Positions 7,666 through 17,413 of a stretch of 64,000 nucleotides of DNA are shown here, one piece after another; the first letter of the stretch is position 1; each line of letters starts with the position of its first letter. The position numbers and the translations under genes are program-made. The stretch comes from Fibrobacter sp. (GTDB lineage Bacteria; Fibrobacterota; Fibrobacteria; Fibrobacterales; Fibrobacteraceae): NCBI GenBank assembly GCA_024398815.1, contig JAKSIL010000014.1, positions 1 to 64,000 of the forward strand, in the 5' to 3' direction. The notes beneath the pieces are model-generated. The model was not told the origin of the DNA, searched no databases, and saw only the letters and a list, made by a program, of their open reading frames with translations.

Positions 7666-8211
7666 ATGTTTTTGAATAGAATTTTATTGGGTGCTTTGAT
7701 TTGTTTTGCTCTGTGTGGTGCTGCTACGGCTGCTCCTCCGTCCCTTAAAATGGATCTTCCGCAAACGCTCTCGGATTCGCTCCCGTGGTTTGCCATTCGT
7801 GAAGTCAAGGAAAATAATCCTCCGTTTACACGAGGGCATCTGGCCCAGATGGCCGCGAAAAGCGACCGCGTGGCGATGGTCTATTTTGCCACCTGGTGCA
7901 TCCCGTGCCGCGTTGGCGTGAAAAAGCTCGCCGAGAACGGTGCTGAACTGAAAAAGCACAATGTGCAGGTGGTGCTTGTAAACATCGGTGAGCGCGACGA
8001 GGAAATGATTCGGAAATGGCTGGAAAAGGCTGGCGCCAGTGATTTTACTGTAGTGGGGGACCCGTTCAAACGCACCACGGAAGGTTTCGGCCTCGTGAAC
8101 GAAGGGCAGGAAATCAGTCTCCCGAGGACCATTGTGGTCGATAAGAATCTCAAGCCGTTATTCATGCTAGGGCAGGAAGGCTCTGACTGGCCTGAAGTTT
8201 TGTGGAAATAG
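7666..8211 (+). CDS. TlpA-like thioredoxin-fold protein, exported
   Basis: A thioredoxin-fold protein with an N-terminal signal peptide (FLNRILLGALICFALCGAA, cleavage near TAA-APP) and the redox motif WCIPC at residues 77-81, preceded by MVYFAT. This is the TlpA/ResA pattern of periplasmic thiol-disulfide exchange. I chose ATG 7666 over the TTG at 7645, because the latter overlaps the previous gene and adds charged residues before the signal. Full-length domain of 181 residues. Partners are not evident, although the upstream lipoprotein is probably in the same operon. Confidence 0.8.
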   Translation: MFLNRILLGALICFALCGAATAAPPSLKMDLPQTLSDSLPWFAIREVKENNPPFTRGHLAQMAAKSDRVAMVYFATWCIPCRVGVKKLAENGAELKKHNVQVVLVNIGERDEEMIRKWLEKAGASDFTVVGDPFKRTTEGFGLVNEGQEISLPRTIVVDKNLKPLFMLGQEGSDWPEVLWK

Positions 8212-8235
8212 AATCGTTCCAAAGAGAGAGTTTGT

Positions 8236-8790
8236 ATGTATTTAATCGTCGGTCTCGGAAATCCTGGTACGCAGTACTCCAATACGCATCACAACGCAGG
8301 CTTCATGGCTGTTGAAAAGCTTGCCGACCCCAGCAAGGACTGGAAGGAAGAACACAAGGCTCTTACCATGAAGGTGAACATTGCGGGAGAGGATTGTCTC
8401 CTTGCTAAGCCTCAGACGTACATGAATCTCTCCGGCGAAGCGGTGCAGGCTCTCATGACCTGGTACAAGATCAAGGTGGACCACCTGCTTGTCTTCAGTG
8501 ACGATATCAATTTGGACGTTGGCCGCATCCGTTGCCGCGCAAACGGCAGTCACGGCGGCCAGAACGGGCTTAGGAACATCATCGACCATGTGGGCGACAA
8601 GTTCCCGCGCATCCGCTTCGGTGTAGGCAAGTGTCCGCCGAAGTTCGACCTCAGCAACTGGGTCTTGGCGAAGTTTTCGCCCGAAGATCGCCCGAAGTTC
8701 GACGAGGCGATTGCAAAAGTCCCTGCCCTTGTGGAATGCTACTTCAAGCTTGGCCTTGAAAAGTGCATGGAACGCTACAACGGAAAGTAA
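8236..8790 (+). CDS. pth: peptidyl-tRNA hydrolase
   Basis: A 184-residue enzyme that releases peptides from prematurely dropped peptidyl-tRNA so the tRNA can be recycled. The N-terminal motif YLIVGLGNPGTQYSNTHHNA holds Asn9 and the catalytic His19. The DDINLDVGRIRCR and GSHGGQNGLRNI motifs supply the conserved Asp and Asn. Length is normal. An AGAGAG site precedes the ATG. Followed closely by guaB. Confidence 0.95.
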   Translation: MYLIVGLGNPGTQYSNTHHNAGFMAVEKLADPSKDWKEEHKALTMKVNIAGEDCLLAKPQTYMNLSGEAVQALMTWYKIKVDHLLVFSDDINLDVGRIRCRANGSHGGQNGLRNIIDHVGDKFPRIRFGVGKCPPKFDLSNWVLAKFSPEDRPKFDEAIAKVPALVECYFKLGLEKCMERYNGK

Positions 8791-8799
8791 TCTTTTTAA

Positions 8800-10296
<1,497 letters not shown>

Positions 10297-10363
10297 TTCT
10301 CTACGTTGGCGTGCACAGCTGCTTTCGCAAAGCGTGCATCGCCGCGTTCGTAAGGCTTAAATT

Positions 10364-10398
10364 AAAAGCTGAAGGATTTGCTCCTTCGGCTTTTTTTT
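10364..10398 (+). terminator. terminator of guaB
   Basis: Stem AGCTGAAGGA / TCCTTCGGCT with a five-base loop, followed by eight T residues. Confidence 0.85.
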
Positions 10399-10550
10399 GC
10401 CTATACCTGAAATATAAAATTATCTTGTTTGTGAAAAAAAACTTTACGACACTATGCTTTGTTGACAACGTTTTGAGTGTTTTTTAGATTTGCCGCTTGA
10501 CGAAAAAATGAAATTTTGCTTATATGGATTGTCTTAAAAAGGAGATTGGA

Positions 10551-11219
10551 ATGAAGAACGTTGTTGCTTTTTTTGCACTTGTCTTTTTATGCTTGTTTTT
10601 TATTGGTTGCGGCCCTAATCAGAAAATCATCTATTACTACGAAGATATTCAACCTGTTGCGGCGACGCTTCCGTACTCTGTAAATGTCAAGATTGTAGAT
10701 GACCGCGCTAATGGCGATTCGCTATCGACGATTCCGTTTCGCTTAAGCCATGAAGACGTATTTGACGATACGCGCCGATGCTTGAATTCTGAGGAAGAAT
10801 ATGAGGATACGGTGATTGTGAGGTTCAATAGTCTCCTGGTCGATCATTTTAAAATGTCTCGTCTGTTCAGGGACGCGACCCTCGATGGATCCGATTATAC
10901 CCTGCAGGGAAAATTGAGAACTTTCCTTGGCTATCAGGATTTCTCGTACGGCTCGGCCATCGGGGCCAGTTTTGGACTAATCGGAGCCTTGGCGACTTCG
11001 GACAATAGGACTTCTGGTAAAATTACCATTGAAGTGAAGGAACTGAAACTCCTTGACAAAAGTGGGGCCGTGGTCAAGGACTTTGGAAATTTCGAAAGAG
11101 TCTACAATGACGAGTATTTTGTAGATGCTTACTGCTGGTACATTTACAGACATGTGAACGATGCGCTGAAACAGTTTAATTCGGAATTGGTTGAATACAT
11201 TCGCTCTAATCTTGAATAA
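10551..11219 (+). CDS. predicted lipoprotein of unknown function
   Basis: A 222-residue protein with a lipoprotein signal (MKNVVAFFALVFLCLFFIGC). I chose ATG 10551 because AAAAAGGAG lies directly before it; an in-frame ATG at 10524 would add nine residues ahead of the signal. A Gly-rich hydrophobic stretch (SAIGASFGLIGALATS) near the middle resembles the glycine-rich segment of YajG/LptE-type or Curli-associated lipoproteins, but no family assignment is safe. It is a single-gene unit with its own terminator. Confidence 0.6.
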   Translation: MKNVVAFFALVFLCLFFIGCGPNQKIIYYYEDIQPVAATLPYSVNVKIVDDRANGDSLSTIPFRLSHEDVFDDTRRCLNSEEEYEDTVIVRFNSLLVDHFKMSRLFRDATLDGSDYTLQGKLRTFLGYQDFSYGSAIGASFGLIGALATSDNRTSGKITIEVKELKLLDKSGAVVKDFGNFERVYNDEYFVDAYCWYIYRHVNDALKQFNSELVEYIRSNLE

Positions 11220-11251
11220 GTCTTATCAAAAAAAACGTGTAAAATGAAATG

Positions 11252-11280
11252 CTCGCATTTTTATGGTGCGAGTTTTTTCT
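11252..11280 (+). terminator. terminator after the lipoprotein gene
   Basis: CTCGCA at 11252-11257 pairs with TGCGAG at 11267-11272 and is followed by a T-run. Confidence 0.8.
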
Positions 11281-11364
11281 TTTTTCTGTTAAAAATTTTT
11301 TCGAATAAAAATGATGACGTAGGGGGCTTTTTTATATAAATTTGCGAAAAACAAAGGAGTGTTT

Positions 11365-12030
11365 ATGAAATCGTTGAAATTTATGGCCATGACATTTTTG
11401 ACAGGTTTTTTCCTTGTCGGCTGTGCAGGCCCCAGTTCGTTTGTTGATAATACTTGGAGTGAACGCCCGCAAAATGTGAAGGTCGTCTTCGCTGAACCCG
11501 CCATTGGAAATCCCGATGACTTGGCCGATGACCTTCCTGAGTTCAAGGATAATTTTAGCGATTGGTACAAGGCTACATGGACGGCGAACCTTGACAAGGC
11601 TTCGCATCAGAAGGTTGCCTTTACCATGGAAAAAGTCGACGCGTCCGCAATTTCTGCTGAGACCGTGAAACTTGGCGACAAGGATTTTGAAGCCCCCAAG
11701 TTTGCAGAAATGGGGAGTGATGCCGATGTCTACCTGGTGATAAACAATGCCTGGCTTGGCCGTGAAAGCGAAGAAACACAGACTGTCCAGGGAAACCTTG
11801 CCTCGGAATCGCAGCAGGCTGTCCCGGGCAGCGGAGTGTCGATAAGCAATTATTTCAAGGCCAAGTGCACGTATGCATTCTACGATGTCAAGGCGAATAA
11901 AATCGTAGCTTACGGCGCAGTGGAAGGTAAGGCTCAGTATCAGTTTGCCGTGAGCAAGGGTGACTGGGAATTTGCCGTGGGTGACCTCGTTGATAAGGTC
12001 GTCGCAAAGACGCCTATTTTGCCGTGGTAA
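11365..12030 (+). CDS. predicted lipoprotein of unknown function
   Basis: A 221-residue protein with lipobox VGCAG after a signal MKSLKFMAMTFLTGFFLVGC. ATG 11365 is preferred to the GTG at 11359 because AAAGGAG is ideally spaced. The mature part alternates strands and short helices (VKVVFAEPAIGNPDD, DADVYLVINNAWLGRE). It ends with a domain whose CTYAFYDVKANKIVAYGAVEG pattern is frequent in envelope proteins that report on cell components. It is a single-gene unit ending in a clear terminator. Confidence 0.6.
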   Translation: MKSLKFMAMTFLTGFFLVGCAGPSSFVDNTWSERPQNVKVVFAEPAIGNPDDLADDLPEFKDNFSDWYKATWTANLDKASHQKVAFTMEKVDASAISAETVKLGDKDFEAPKFAEMGSDADVYLVINNAWLGRESEETQTVQGNLASESQQAVPGSGVSISNYFKAKCTYAFYDVKANKIVAYGAVEGKAQYQFAVSKGDWEFAVGDLVDKVVAKTPILPW

Positions 12031-12090
12031 CTTTGCAGATTACAGAAATTCCACGATGTAAATTTTAAAGTTGTTTTGCTTGAAACTCAA

Positions 12091-12123
12091 AAAGGCGTTG
12101 CATGATGGCGGCGCCTTTTTTTT
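12091..12123 (+). terminator. terminator
   Basis: AAAGGCG pairs with CGCCTTT across a 14-base loop and is followed by a run of T residues. It separates the plus-strand lipoprotein from the converging RNase H-like gene. Confidence 0.75.
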
Positions 12124-12133
12124 GTGCTGAAGT

Positions 12134-12502
12134 TTAATCTTTAGGAAGCCTGTTTCGCAGTTCCCGCATGGCGTCGCTTGCCATCTGGTGAACTTCCGTT
12201 TGCTGCGGGAACTTGTGGTAGGGAAGAACCTTTATAGTCGCATTCTGTGGCTTTTCGTATTTCTGGATGTACTGGACGTTCGAGAGGAATACAATTGGGA
12301 TGTTTGAAAATTTTTGGACGGCGTGGTCCATGGCTGCAAAAATCATCTTGAATTCGGTCGTGTTGAATTCAGCCGTGGTGAATTTGTCTACAATATTTCC
12401 GTTGAGCTCGGCAATGTACGCTCCGCCGCCGGCGCGTTCCTTGTGCCCGTAGTCGCAACTTCCGCCGACCCAGATGTAGTATATGCCTGATTCGAATTTC
12501 AT
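12134..12502 (-). CDS. RNase H-fold protein with an altered active site
   Basis: A 122-residue protein when started at ATG 12502 (MKFESGIYYIW); the longer frame up to 12562 adds 20 residues that look non-coding. Strand order and spacing follow RNase HI: YYIWVGGSCDYG, GGGAYIAELNG, FTTAEFNTTEFKMIFAAMDHA, and IVFLSNVQYIQKY. In active RNases the first strand carries D-G-S and the fourth T-D-S. Here they read GGS and LSN, so two metal-binding Asp residues are missing while the helix Glu (TTEFKM) remains. This suggests a non-catalytic nucleic-acid-binding or structural version. It is single and faces its neighbours head to tail. Confidence 0.55.
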   Translation of the reverse strand: MKFESGIYYIWVGGSCDYGHKERAGGGAYIAELNGNIVDKFTTAEFNTTEFKMIFAAMDHAVQKFSNIPIVFLSNVQYIQKYEKPQNATIKVLPYHKFPQQTEVHQMASDAMRELRNRLPKD

Positions 12503-12569
12503 TGTTGAATTTTGCTGAATAAAAAAAGATGCTGCTGTGCAGCACCTTTGTATTTCCGACATTAAACGA

Positions 12570-13547
12570 TTAGAACGGGAAGAGCAAGCCTGCGCCGTAA
12601 GGGAGCTTGAAAGTATCGTTTGTCAGGTAGCCGTATTTCTTGTTCATGTGCAAGAAGTAGTCGCCTTCGCCTGCGAAGAATTCGAACCCGACTTCAACGT
12701 ACATGCCGAAGTGTTCCATGAAGAGGGCTTCGCCGCCAAGACCTACGACCACGCGCATATAGTTCAGGCTTTCGTCGTATTCCTTGAAAACGCCTTTGCC
12801 CATGTCGCGCTCGCGCTCGTATGTGCCGTGAATCCAGTCGGTCGTGAGGAACATGTAGAAGTAACGCATTTCCATGGGGTAGTACTGCACTGACGCACCG
12901 ATTTGGAAAAGTTCGCTGTTGTAGTCGGTGAAGTGTACGCCGACATTCAGAAGCTCTTGGTAAACGATGTATTCGAAAGATACCATTCCGCGGCTCGGGG
13001 ATTGCAGGCCCACTGTGCCCTGGTATCTGTAAATGGGTGCGTCGCGGCTGTATTGCCTGCGTTCGGGTCTGGAGGTGGCCGATTCCGACTGTCCATCGTA
13101 CAGCACAAGACCGCCTTCGCCGCTGGACGAAGAAGACTCGGGATTGTCTGCGGATTCAGACGATGATGATGCCGTGCTGTCTGTGTATGTCTGATTCATG
13201 AAATCGTCAAATGCGGCGCTTGACGGGGCGGGTGCTGCAGCCTTGGAGTCGGCAGGCGCGGCTTGAACATCGGCAGGAGCCGCTGCAGCCTTGGAATCAG
13301 CGGGCGCGGCTTGAACGTCGGCAGGAGCCGCTGCAGCCTTGGAATCAGCGGGCGCAGCTTGAACGTCGGCAGGAGCCGCTGCAGCCTTGGAGTCGGCAGG
13401 CGCGGCTTGAACGTCGGCAGGAGCCACTGCAGCGTTGGAATCAGCGGGCGCAGCTTGAACGTCGGCAGGAGCCGCTGCAGGTTCTTGAGCGAATGAGGCG
13501 GCGATCGTGATTGCCGCAGTCAAAAAGATTTTAGAGATAAGCTTCAT
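12570..13547 (-). CDS. exported protein with Ala/Pro-rich tandem repeats and an envelope domain
   Basis: A 325-residue protein. The start at 13547 (MKLISKIFLTAAITIAASFA) gives a normal signal peptide; the upstream in-frame start at 13598 does not. After the signal come five 16-residue repeats (APADVQAAPADSKAAA, residues 26-105), then a Ser-rich linker and a C-terminal domain of about 170 residues. That domain has alternating hydrophobic strands ending in the aromatic PYGAGLLFPF, consistent with an outer-membrane beta-barrel. The Ala-Pro repeats could span the periplasm or peptidoglycan, as TonB-like or OmpA-linker segments do. The repeats are expected to vary in number between strains. Confidence 0.7.
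   Translation of the reverse strand: MKLISKIFLTAAITIAASFAQEPAAAPADVQAAPADSNAAVAPADVQAAPADSKAAAAPADVQAAPADSKAAAAPADVQAAPADSKAAAAPADVQAAPADSKAAAPAPSSAAFDDFMNQTYTDSTASSSSESADNPESSSSSGEGGLVLYDGQSESATSRPERRQYSRDAPIYRYQGTVGLQSPSRGMVSFEYIVYQELLNVGVHFTDYNSELFQIGASVQYYPMEMRYFYMFLTTDWIHGTYERERDMGKGVFKEYDESLNYMRVVVGLGGEALFMEHFGMYVEVGFEFFAGEGDYFLHMNKKYGYLTNDTFKLPYGAGLLFPF
13233..13472 (-). repeat. 48-bp coding tandem repeat, five copies
   Basis: Five in-frame units encode APADVQAAPADS(K/N)AA(A/V). The three central units encode the same peptide and differ only by scattered silent bases (AGTCGGCAGG versus AATCAGCGGG), so the array has been stable long enough to drift or is being homogenised in part. Confidence 0.9.
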
Positions 13548-13651
13548 GTTAAACAATGTAGAAATAAAATCTTTGCATCTATGGACGAAGTTGCACAACC
13601 AGCGCTAAATTGTGCGAAGAATTTTCGCATACACTTTTATATTGTTGTTTC

Positions 13652-14473
13652 CTATTTTAAAAGATTTTTGACGATTTGTTCTACATGTTTTCGGTTGAGT
13701 GGAACAGCTTTCGATTCCATCGTCGATATGAAATTGATTCCGGGGATGTATCCCGCAGTAGCATAAATCCGCTCTTTTTCAATAGCATTTTCCAAGTATT
13801 CTTCGTCGCTCATCAAACCGAAATGTTCCCAAATGAATTCTTGACGAGTTCTTGCATTTAGACAGGTGAAGTCGGGATGGAATGTGATGGCTTGGCTTAA
13901 TCCTCCCTTTTTGACTTTTATCTTTACTGCCGCTTCGTAGCGAAAAGGAATCTGTAATTTCAAAAGAACGTCTGCTATGATTGCTTCCGATTTTGAACGT
14001 ACTCGTAGCCCGTTGCTGGCATAGTGTTCTGGTGCATCGTCGGAAAACGGCTTCCCTGCGTATGGTACGGCGCTCCATTGCGCTGCGTACTCTTCATCGG
14101 AAACGAAAAACGGTTTGACAAGTTTTTGCCTTTCTGTATGAAGATTGTTGTATGCGTTGACCAATTCACTGGGATTGTACTTTTCGATAAATTTTGAAAT
14201 GTGCTGAATTTGCCTTTTTAAAATTTTTTCCAATTTCTGGTTGTAGCTTTTTTGAGCTAATTTGTGGACGAATTCTGATTGGTTGCTTGGAATGAAAATT
14301 TCATTATTCTTTTGTGTTATATGGTAATATTGAGCGTAGGTCCCCTGGTTTGCAATGCGTAAATTACCTTCTGGGGATGTGTCGTTTTGCTTTGAAATGT
14401 CGTAGAGCGTATTCTTTAGTTCTTGTAGCTTGAATGACAATTGAGGAATGATTTGGTCTGTAGAAAATGTCAT
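13652..14473 (-). CDS. PD-(D/E)XK-like nuclease-fold protein
   Basis: A 273-residue protein. The C-terminal half has the order expected of a PD-(D/E)XK core: a helix with RSKSEAIIADVLLKL (Glu), a strand HPDFTCLN (Asp), and FIWEHFGLM (Glu-x-His), then EYLENAIEKERIYATAGY. This resembles the restriction-endonuclease-like domain found in DUF2726/Vsr-type proteins. The N-terminal half is helical with coiled-coil character (KLEKILKRQIQHISKFIEKY). No methyltransferase or helicase partner is nearby. Three identical-format hairpins lie directly upstream at 14531-14716. It is lower in GC than its neighbours. Confidence 0.6.
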   Translation of the reverse strand: MTFSTDQIIPQLSFKLQELKNTLYDISKQNDTSPEGNLRIANQGTYAQYYHITQKNNEIFIPSNQSEFVHKLAQKSYNQKLEKILKRQIQHISKFIEKYNPSELVNAYNNLHTERQKLVKPFFVSDEEYAAQWSAVPYAGKPFSDDAPEHYASNGLRVRSKSEAIIADVLLKLQIPFRYEAAVKIKVKKGGLSQAITFHPDFTCLNARTRQEFIWEHFGLMSDEEYLENAIEKERIYATAGYIPGINFISTMESKAVPLNRKHVEQIVKNLLK

Positions 14474-14530
14474 GTTGATCCTTTGGCGAGATTGCTTGTG
14501 AATGGGGATTAATGGCTAAATGGTGAAATT

Positions 14531-14568
14531 CACCCACTAAATTGAAATTTTTGTACGTTTAGTGGGTG
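14531..14568. repeat. 38-nt hairpin repeat, unit A
   Basis: Perfect 11-bp arms CACCCACTAAA and TTTAGTGGGTG around a 16-base loop. It is one of three units of identical length upstream of the nuclease-like gene. Confidence 0.9.
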
Positions 14569-14625
14569 AAAAATTACTTTGTATGTGATAAAAATGAAGA
14601 AAACGGGTTCCTACGCAAGTGGATG

Positions 14626-14663
14626 CACCTACTAAATTTTTAAAAATGCTTGTTTAGTGGGTG
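14626..14663. repeat. 38-nt hairpin repeat, unit B
   Basis: Same format as unit A but with one change in the left arm (CACCTACTAAA), which leaves a G-T pair in the stem. Loop sequence differs from A and C. Confidence 0.9.
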
Positions 14664-14678
14664 CTTTTGAAAAATTTG

Positions 14679-14716
14679 CACCCACTAAATTGCGGTTTTC
14701 TTTTGTTTAGTGGGTG
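14679..14716. repeat. 38-nt hairpin repeat, unit C
   Basis: Perfect arms CACCCACTAAA / TTTAGTGGGTG and a third loop sequence, 15 bases after unit B. The interval 14474-14891 holds these hairpins and the gatA terminator, and no gene that I can support. Confidence 0.9.
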
Positions 14717-14765
14717 TTTTGCGGGAAAACCTCCTTTTTCTATTGCTTGTAAAACCTCCTGGGAT

Positions 14766-14796
14766 AAAAAAAGATCCACCCCGCTGAGGGTGAATC
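14766..14796 (-). terminator. terminator downstream of gatA
   Basis: On the minus strand GATTCACCC pairs with GGGTGGATC and is followed by seven T residues. It closes the DUF4321-gatA unit. Confidence 0.75.
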
Positions 14797-14891
14797 TGTT
14801 AATAATCAATGTTTCGCGACTTCCGCGGCATTTGCCGACTTTCGCGGCTGTCGCAGCGTTTGCCGGTTTTCGCCTGTCCGCTGAAGTTCGC

Positions 14892-16310
14892 TTACTTGTT
14901 CAGCTGTTCGGTTGCAGCTGCGACGGCGAGCAAGTCGGCTTCCTGGAACGGCTTGCCAATCCATTGCAAACCAATGGGGAGACCGCCGGCCATTCCGCAG
15001 GGAACGCTCACACCGGGGAGACCGCTCAGGTTCAAGCTCACGGTGTAGATGTCGGAGAGGTACACAGCCATCGGGTCGGACTCGTTCATGCCGCACTTGA
15101 GCGGAAGACCCGGCATCGTGGGGCTTGCGATCACGTCGCAGCTTTCGAATGCCTTGTTGAAGTCGTCGGTGATAAGGCGACGGACCTTCTGGGCCTGCAC
15201 ATAGTAGGCATCGTAGAAGCCGGCGGAGAGCACGTAGCTGCCAAGCATGATGCGGCGCTGCACTTCCTTGCCGAAACCTTCGCTGCGGGACTTGGCGTAG
15301 AGGTCGAACAACTTCTTCGCTTCCTTGCTGCGATATCCATAGCGCACGCCGTCGTAACGGCTCAAGTTGGAACTGGCTTCGGCAGTTGCAATGATGTAGT
15401 AACTGGAAACTGCGAAACCGATGTTCGGGAGGCTAACTTCCTTGAGAGTGGCGCCTTCGGCTTCCATCTTCTTGAGCATACCTTCGATGGTGGCCTTGCA
15501 TTCGGCATCGAGACCTTCGCCGAAGTATTCCTTCGGAACGCCGATGACCTTGCCCTTGATTCCCTGGTTCAGCTTGGCGCCGAAGTCTTCCACGGGGCGG
15601 GTGCTAGTGGTGTTGTCGTGCGGGTCGATGCCGCAAATGGCGTTAAGTACGGTGGCACAGTCGGCGACGGTCGCGCCGAAGGGGCCAATCTGGTCGAGTG
15701 AGCTGGCGTAAGCCAAAAGACCGTAGCGCGATACGCGACCGTAGGTGGGCTTGAGGCCCACGACGCCCGTGCATGCGGCAGGTTGGCGAATGGATCCGCC
15801 GGTATCGGAACCCAGGGCGCAGGCGACTGTGCCACTGGCGACTGCTACAGCAGAACCGCCACTGGAACCGCCCGGAACGCGGGTTTCGTCCAGCGGGTTG
15901 ATCACGGGACCGTAGAACGAACTTTCGCTGCTGGAACCCATGGCGAATTCGTCCATGTTCGTCTTGCCGACAATCACGGCACCGGCGGCTTCAAGCTTTT
16001 CGACTGCGGTGGCGGTGTAGGGGGCGACGAAATTATCGAGAATCTTGGATGCGGCCGTGGTACGCGTGCCCACGAGGCACATGTTGTCCTTCACGGCGAC
16101 GGGAATGCCGTCCAGGGCGCCCAAAGTCTTGCCTTCGGCGCGGCGCTTGTCGCTTTCTGCAGCCTTTTCAAGAGCGCGTTCATTGAGAACCGAAATATAT
16201 GCGTTCAGCTTCTTTGTAGATTCAATTTTTTCAAGCGAGGCCTGCGCGAGGGCGACTGCGCTTGCGCTTCCGCTCTCAAGTTTGGCCTGCAAACTCTGGA
16301 TGCTTTCCAT
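14892..16310 (-). CDS. gatA: Asp/Glu-tRNA amidotransferase subunit A
   Basis: The 472-residue amidase subunit of GatCAB, which converts Glu-tRNA(Gln) (or Asp-tRNA(Asn)) to the amidated form using ammonia from glutamine. The amidase Ser-cisSer-Lys triad is Lys74 (AVKDNM), Ser149 (PGGSSGGSA) and Ser173 (DTGGSIRQPA). Normal length. A GGAGGA site lies in the end of the upstream DUF4321 gene, and its TAA overlaps the gatA ATG (TAATG), so the two are coupled. gatB and gatC are not in this window. Confidence 0.95.
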   Translation of the reverse strand: MESIQSLQAKLESGSASAVALAQASLEKIESTKKLNAYISVLNERALEKAAESDKRRAEGKTLGALDGIPVAVKDNMCLVGTRTTAASKILDNFVAPYTATAVEKLEAAGAVIVGKTNMDEFAMGSSSESSFYGPVINPLDETRVPGGSSGGSAVAVASGTVACALGSDTGGSIRQPAACTGVVGLKPTYGRVSRYGLLAYASSLDQIGPFGATVADCATVLNAICGIDPHDNTTSTRPVEDFGAKLNQGIKGKVIGVPKEYFGEGLDAECKATIEGMLKKMEAEGATLKEVSLPNIGFAVSSYYIIATAEASSNLSRYDGVRYGYRSKEAKKLFDLYAKSRSEGFGKEVQRRIMLGSYVLSAGFYDAYYVQAQKVRRLITDDFNKAFESCDVIASPTMPGLPLKCGMNESDPMAVYLSDIYTVSLNLSGLPGVSVPCGMAGGLPIGLQWIGKPFQEADLLAVAAATEQLNK

Positions 16311-16639
16311 TATCTATTTCCTCCGGACCATTTCATAATGTAAATGGACACGATCATTCCGACGATACTTACGACATTAATTTTGAGCCCGAATCCAAGT
16401 GCGAACTTGACCATGTAAAGGTCGAGAATGACGGGGTTTGCTTTGTCGCCCAGGAACCCAAGGTTCAAGTCAAACGACGAAACAAAGAAATTGTGCACGA
16501 TGTTGTTGTACCCACCGGCATTCATCAGTTCGCCGAGTTCTCCGAAGAGAAGACCCAGACATTCTCCCAGCACTCCGCCAATGATTAGGCCGAGCACGAT
16601 AAAAAGCACGAGGCGTCCAAAATTATTTCTGTTTGTCAT
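16310..16639 (-). CDS. small membrane protein, DUF4321 family
   Basis: A 109-residue protein with two hydrophobic segments: residues about 9-30 (RLVLFIVLGLIIGGVLGECL) and a C-terminal one (INVVSIVGMIVSIYIM). The Gly-rich first helix followed by a short loop is the DUF4321 pattern. Function is unknown. Its stop codon overlaps gatA by one base, suggesting translational coupling, but a functional link is not implied. Confidence 0.7.
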   Translation of the reverse strand: MTNRNNFGRLVLFIVLGLIIGGVLGECLGLLFGELGELMNAGGYNNIVHNFFVSSFDLNLGFLGDKANPVILDLYMVKFALGFGLKINVVSIVGMIVSIYIMKWSGGNR

Positions 16640-16738
16640 GTGGTGAAATATATAAAAAGTAGGGGGGTCCCGCTTGGCTTGCGCATGCCAAAAGAAGGTT
16701 TTTACGGGGTCGCGGCACCGGGACTCAATATTCGACGG

Positions 16739-17413
16739 TTACTTTATGCTCCAGTCTATGGGTTCAAGACCTTTATTTGCAAGATAGGCGTTCGCCTTGC
16801 TGAAATGCCTGCAGCCGAAGAACCCGCGGTAAGCCGAAAGTGGACTTGGGTGCGGAGCCTCGAGAATCAAGTGCCCTCGATTGGGTGCAACCAGGAACTT
16901 CTTTTTGATGGCGAAACTTCCCCAAAGCAAAAACACGATGTTCTCGCGGACCTGCGAAAGCCTTTGAATGATGGTGTCGGTGAATTGCTGCCAGCCGATT
17001 CCCGCATGGCTCGCCGCCATGTGCGCCCGAACCGTGAGCGATGCGTTCAAAAGTAAAATTCCCTGGTGCGCCCAGCTTTCTAGATTGCCGTGCGGCGGCG
17101 GATTGATTCCGAGGTCATCGTGCAGTTCCTTGAAAATATTCAAAAGCGAAGGCGGCGGTTCAATTCCCATCGGAACGGAAAAACACAAGCCATGGGCCTG
17201 CCCTGGATTGTGATAAGGATCTTGTCCGATGATAACAGCCTTTACTTTATCTACGGGGCAAAAATCCAGAGCAGCAAAAATTTTTGATGCCGGCGGATAG
17301 ATGACGTGTTTTTCGGCGCGCTCCTGCAAAAGCTTTTCCTTAATTTGTTTGAAATACGGCTGCTCAAACTGATCGTTTAAAAGAGTGAGCCACGATTGTT
17401 CCAATTTAACCAT
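16739..17413 (-). CDS. ung: uracil-DNA glycosylase
   Basis: A 224-residue family 1 enzyme that removes uracil from DNA, starting base-excision repair. The water-activating motif GQDPYH has Asp65, and the DNA-intercalation loop HPSPLSAYRGFFG lies at residues 188-200. LLLNASLTVR carries the uracil-recognising Asn, and the extension is ordinary. Its start overlaps the end of the methyltransferase gene by eight bases, so both are read from one mRNA. Confidence 0.97.
   Translation of the reverse strand: MVKLEQSWLTLLNDQFEQPYFKQIKEKLLQERAEKHVIYPPASKIFAALDFCPVDKVKAVIIGQDPYHNPGQAHGLCFSVPMGIEPPPSLLNIFKELHDDLGINPPPHGNLESWAHQGILLLNASLTVRAHMAASHAGIGWQQFTDTIIQRLSQVRENIVFLLWGSFAIKKKFLVAPNRGHLILEAPHPSPLSAYRGFFGCRHFSKANAYLANKGLEPIDWSIK

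Noticed and set aside
13211-13510. Plus-strand repeat-encoded ORF (RQEPLQPWN units)
   Set aside because: Product of the antisense strand of the 48-bp repeats; the minus-strand frame has a signal peptide and a domain after the repeats.
14531-14716. Possible CRISPR array
   Set aside because: Only three units, spacers of 57 and 15 bases, and each unit is a palindrome; no cas genes nearby.
14661-15701. Plus-strand ORF opposite gatA and running through the hairpin array
   Set aside because: Most of it is gatA antisense; the start lies inside hairpin B.
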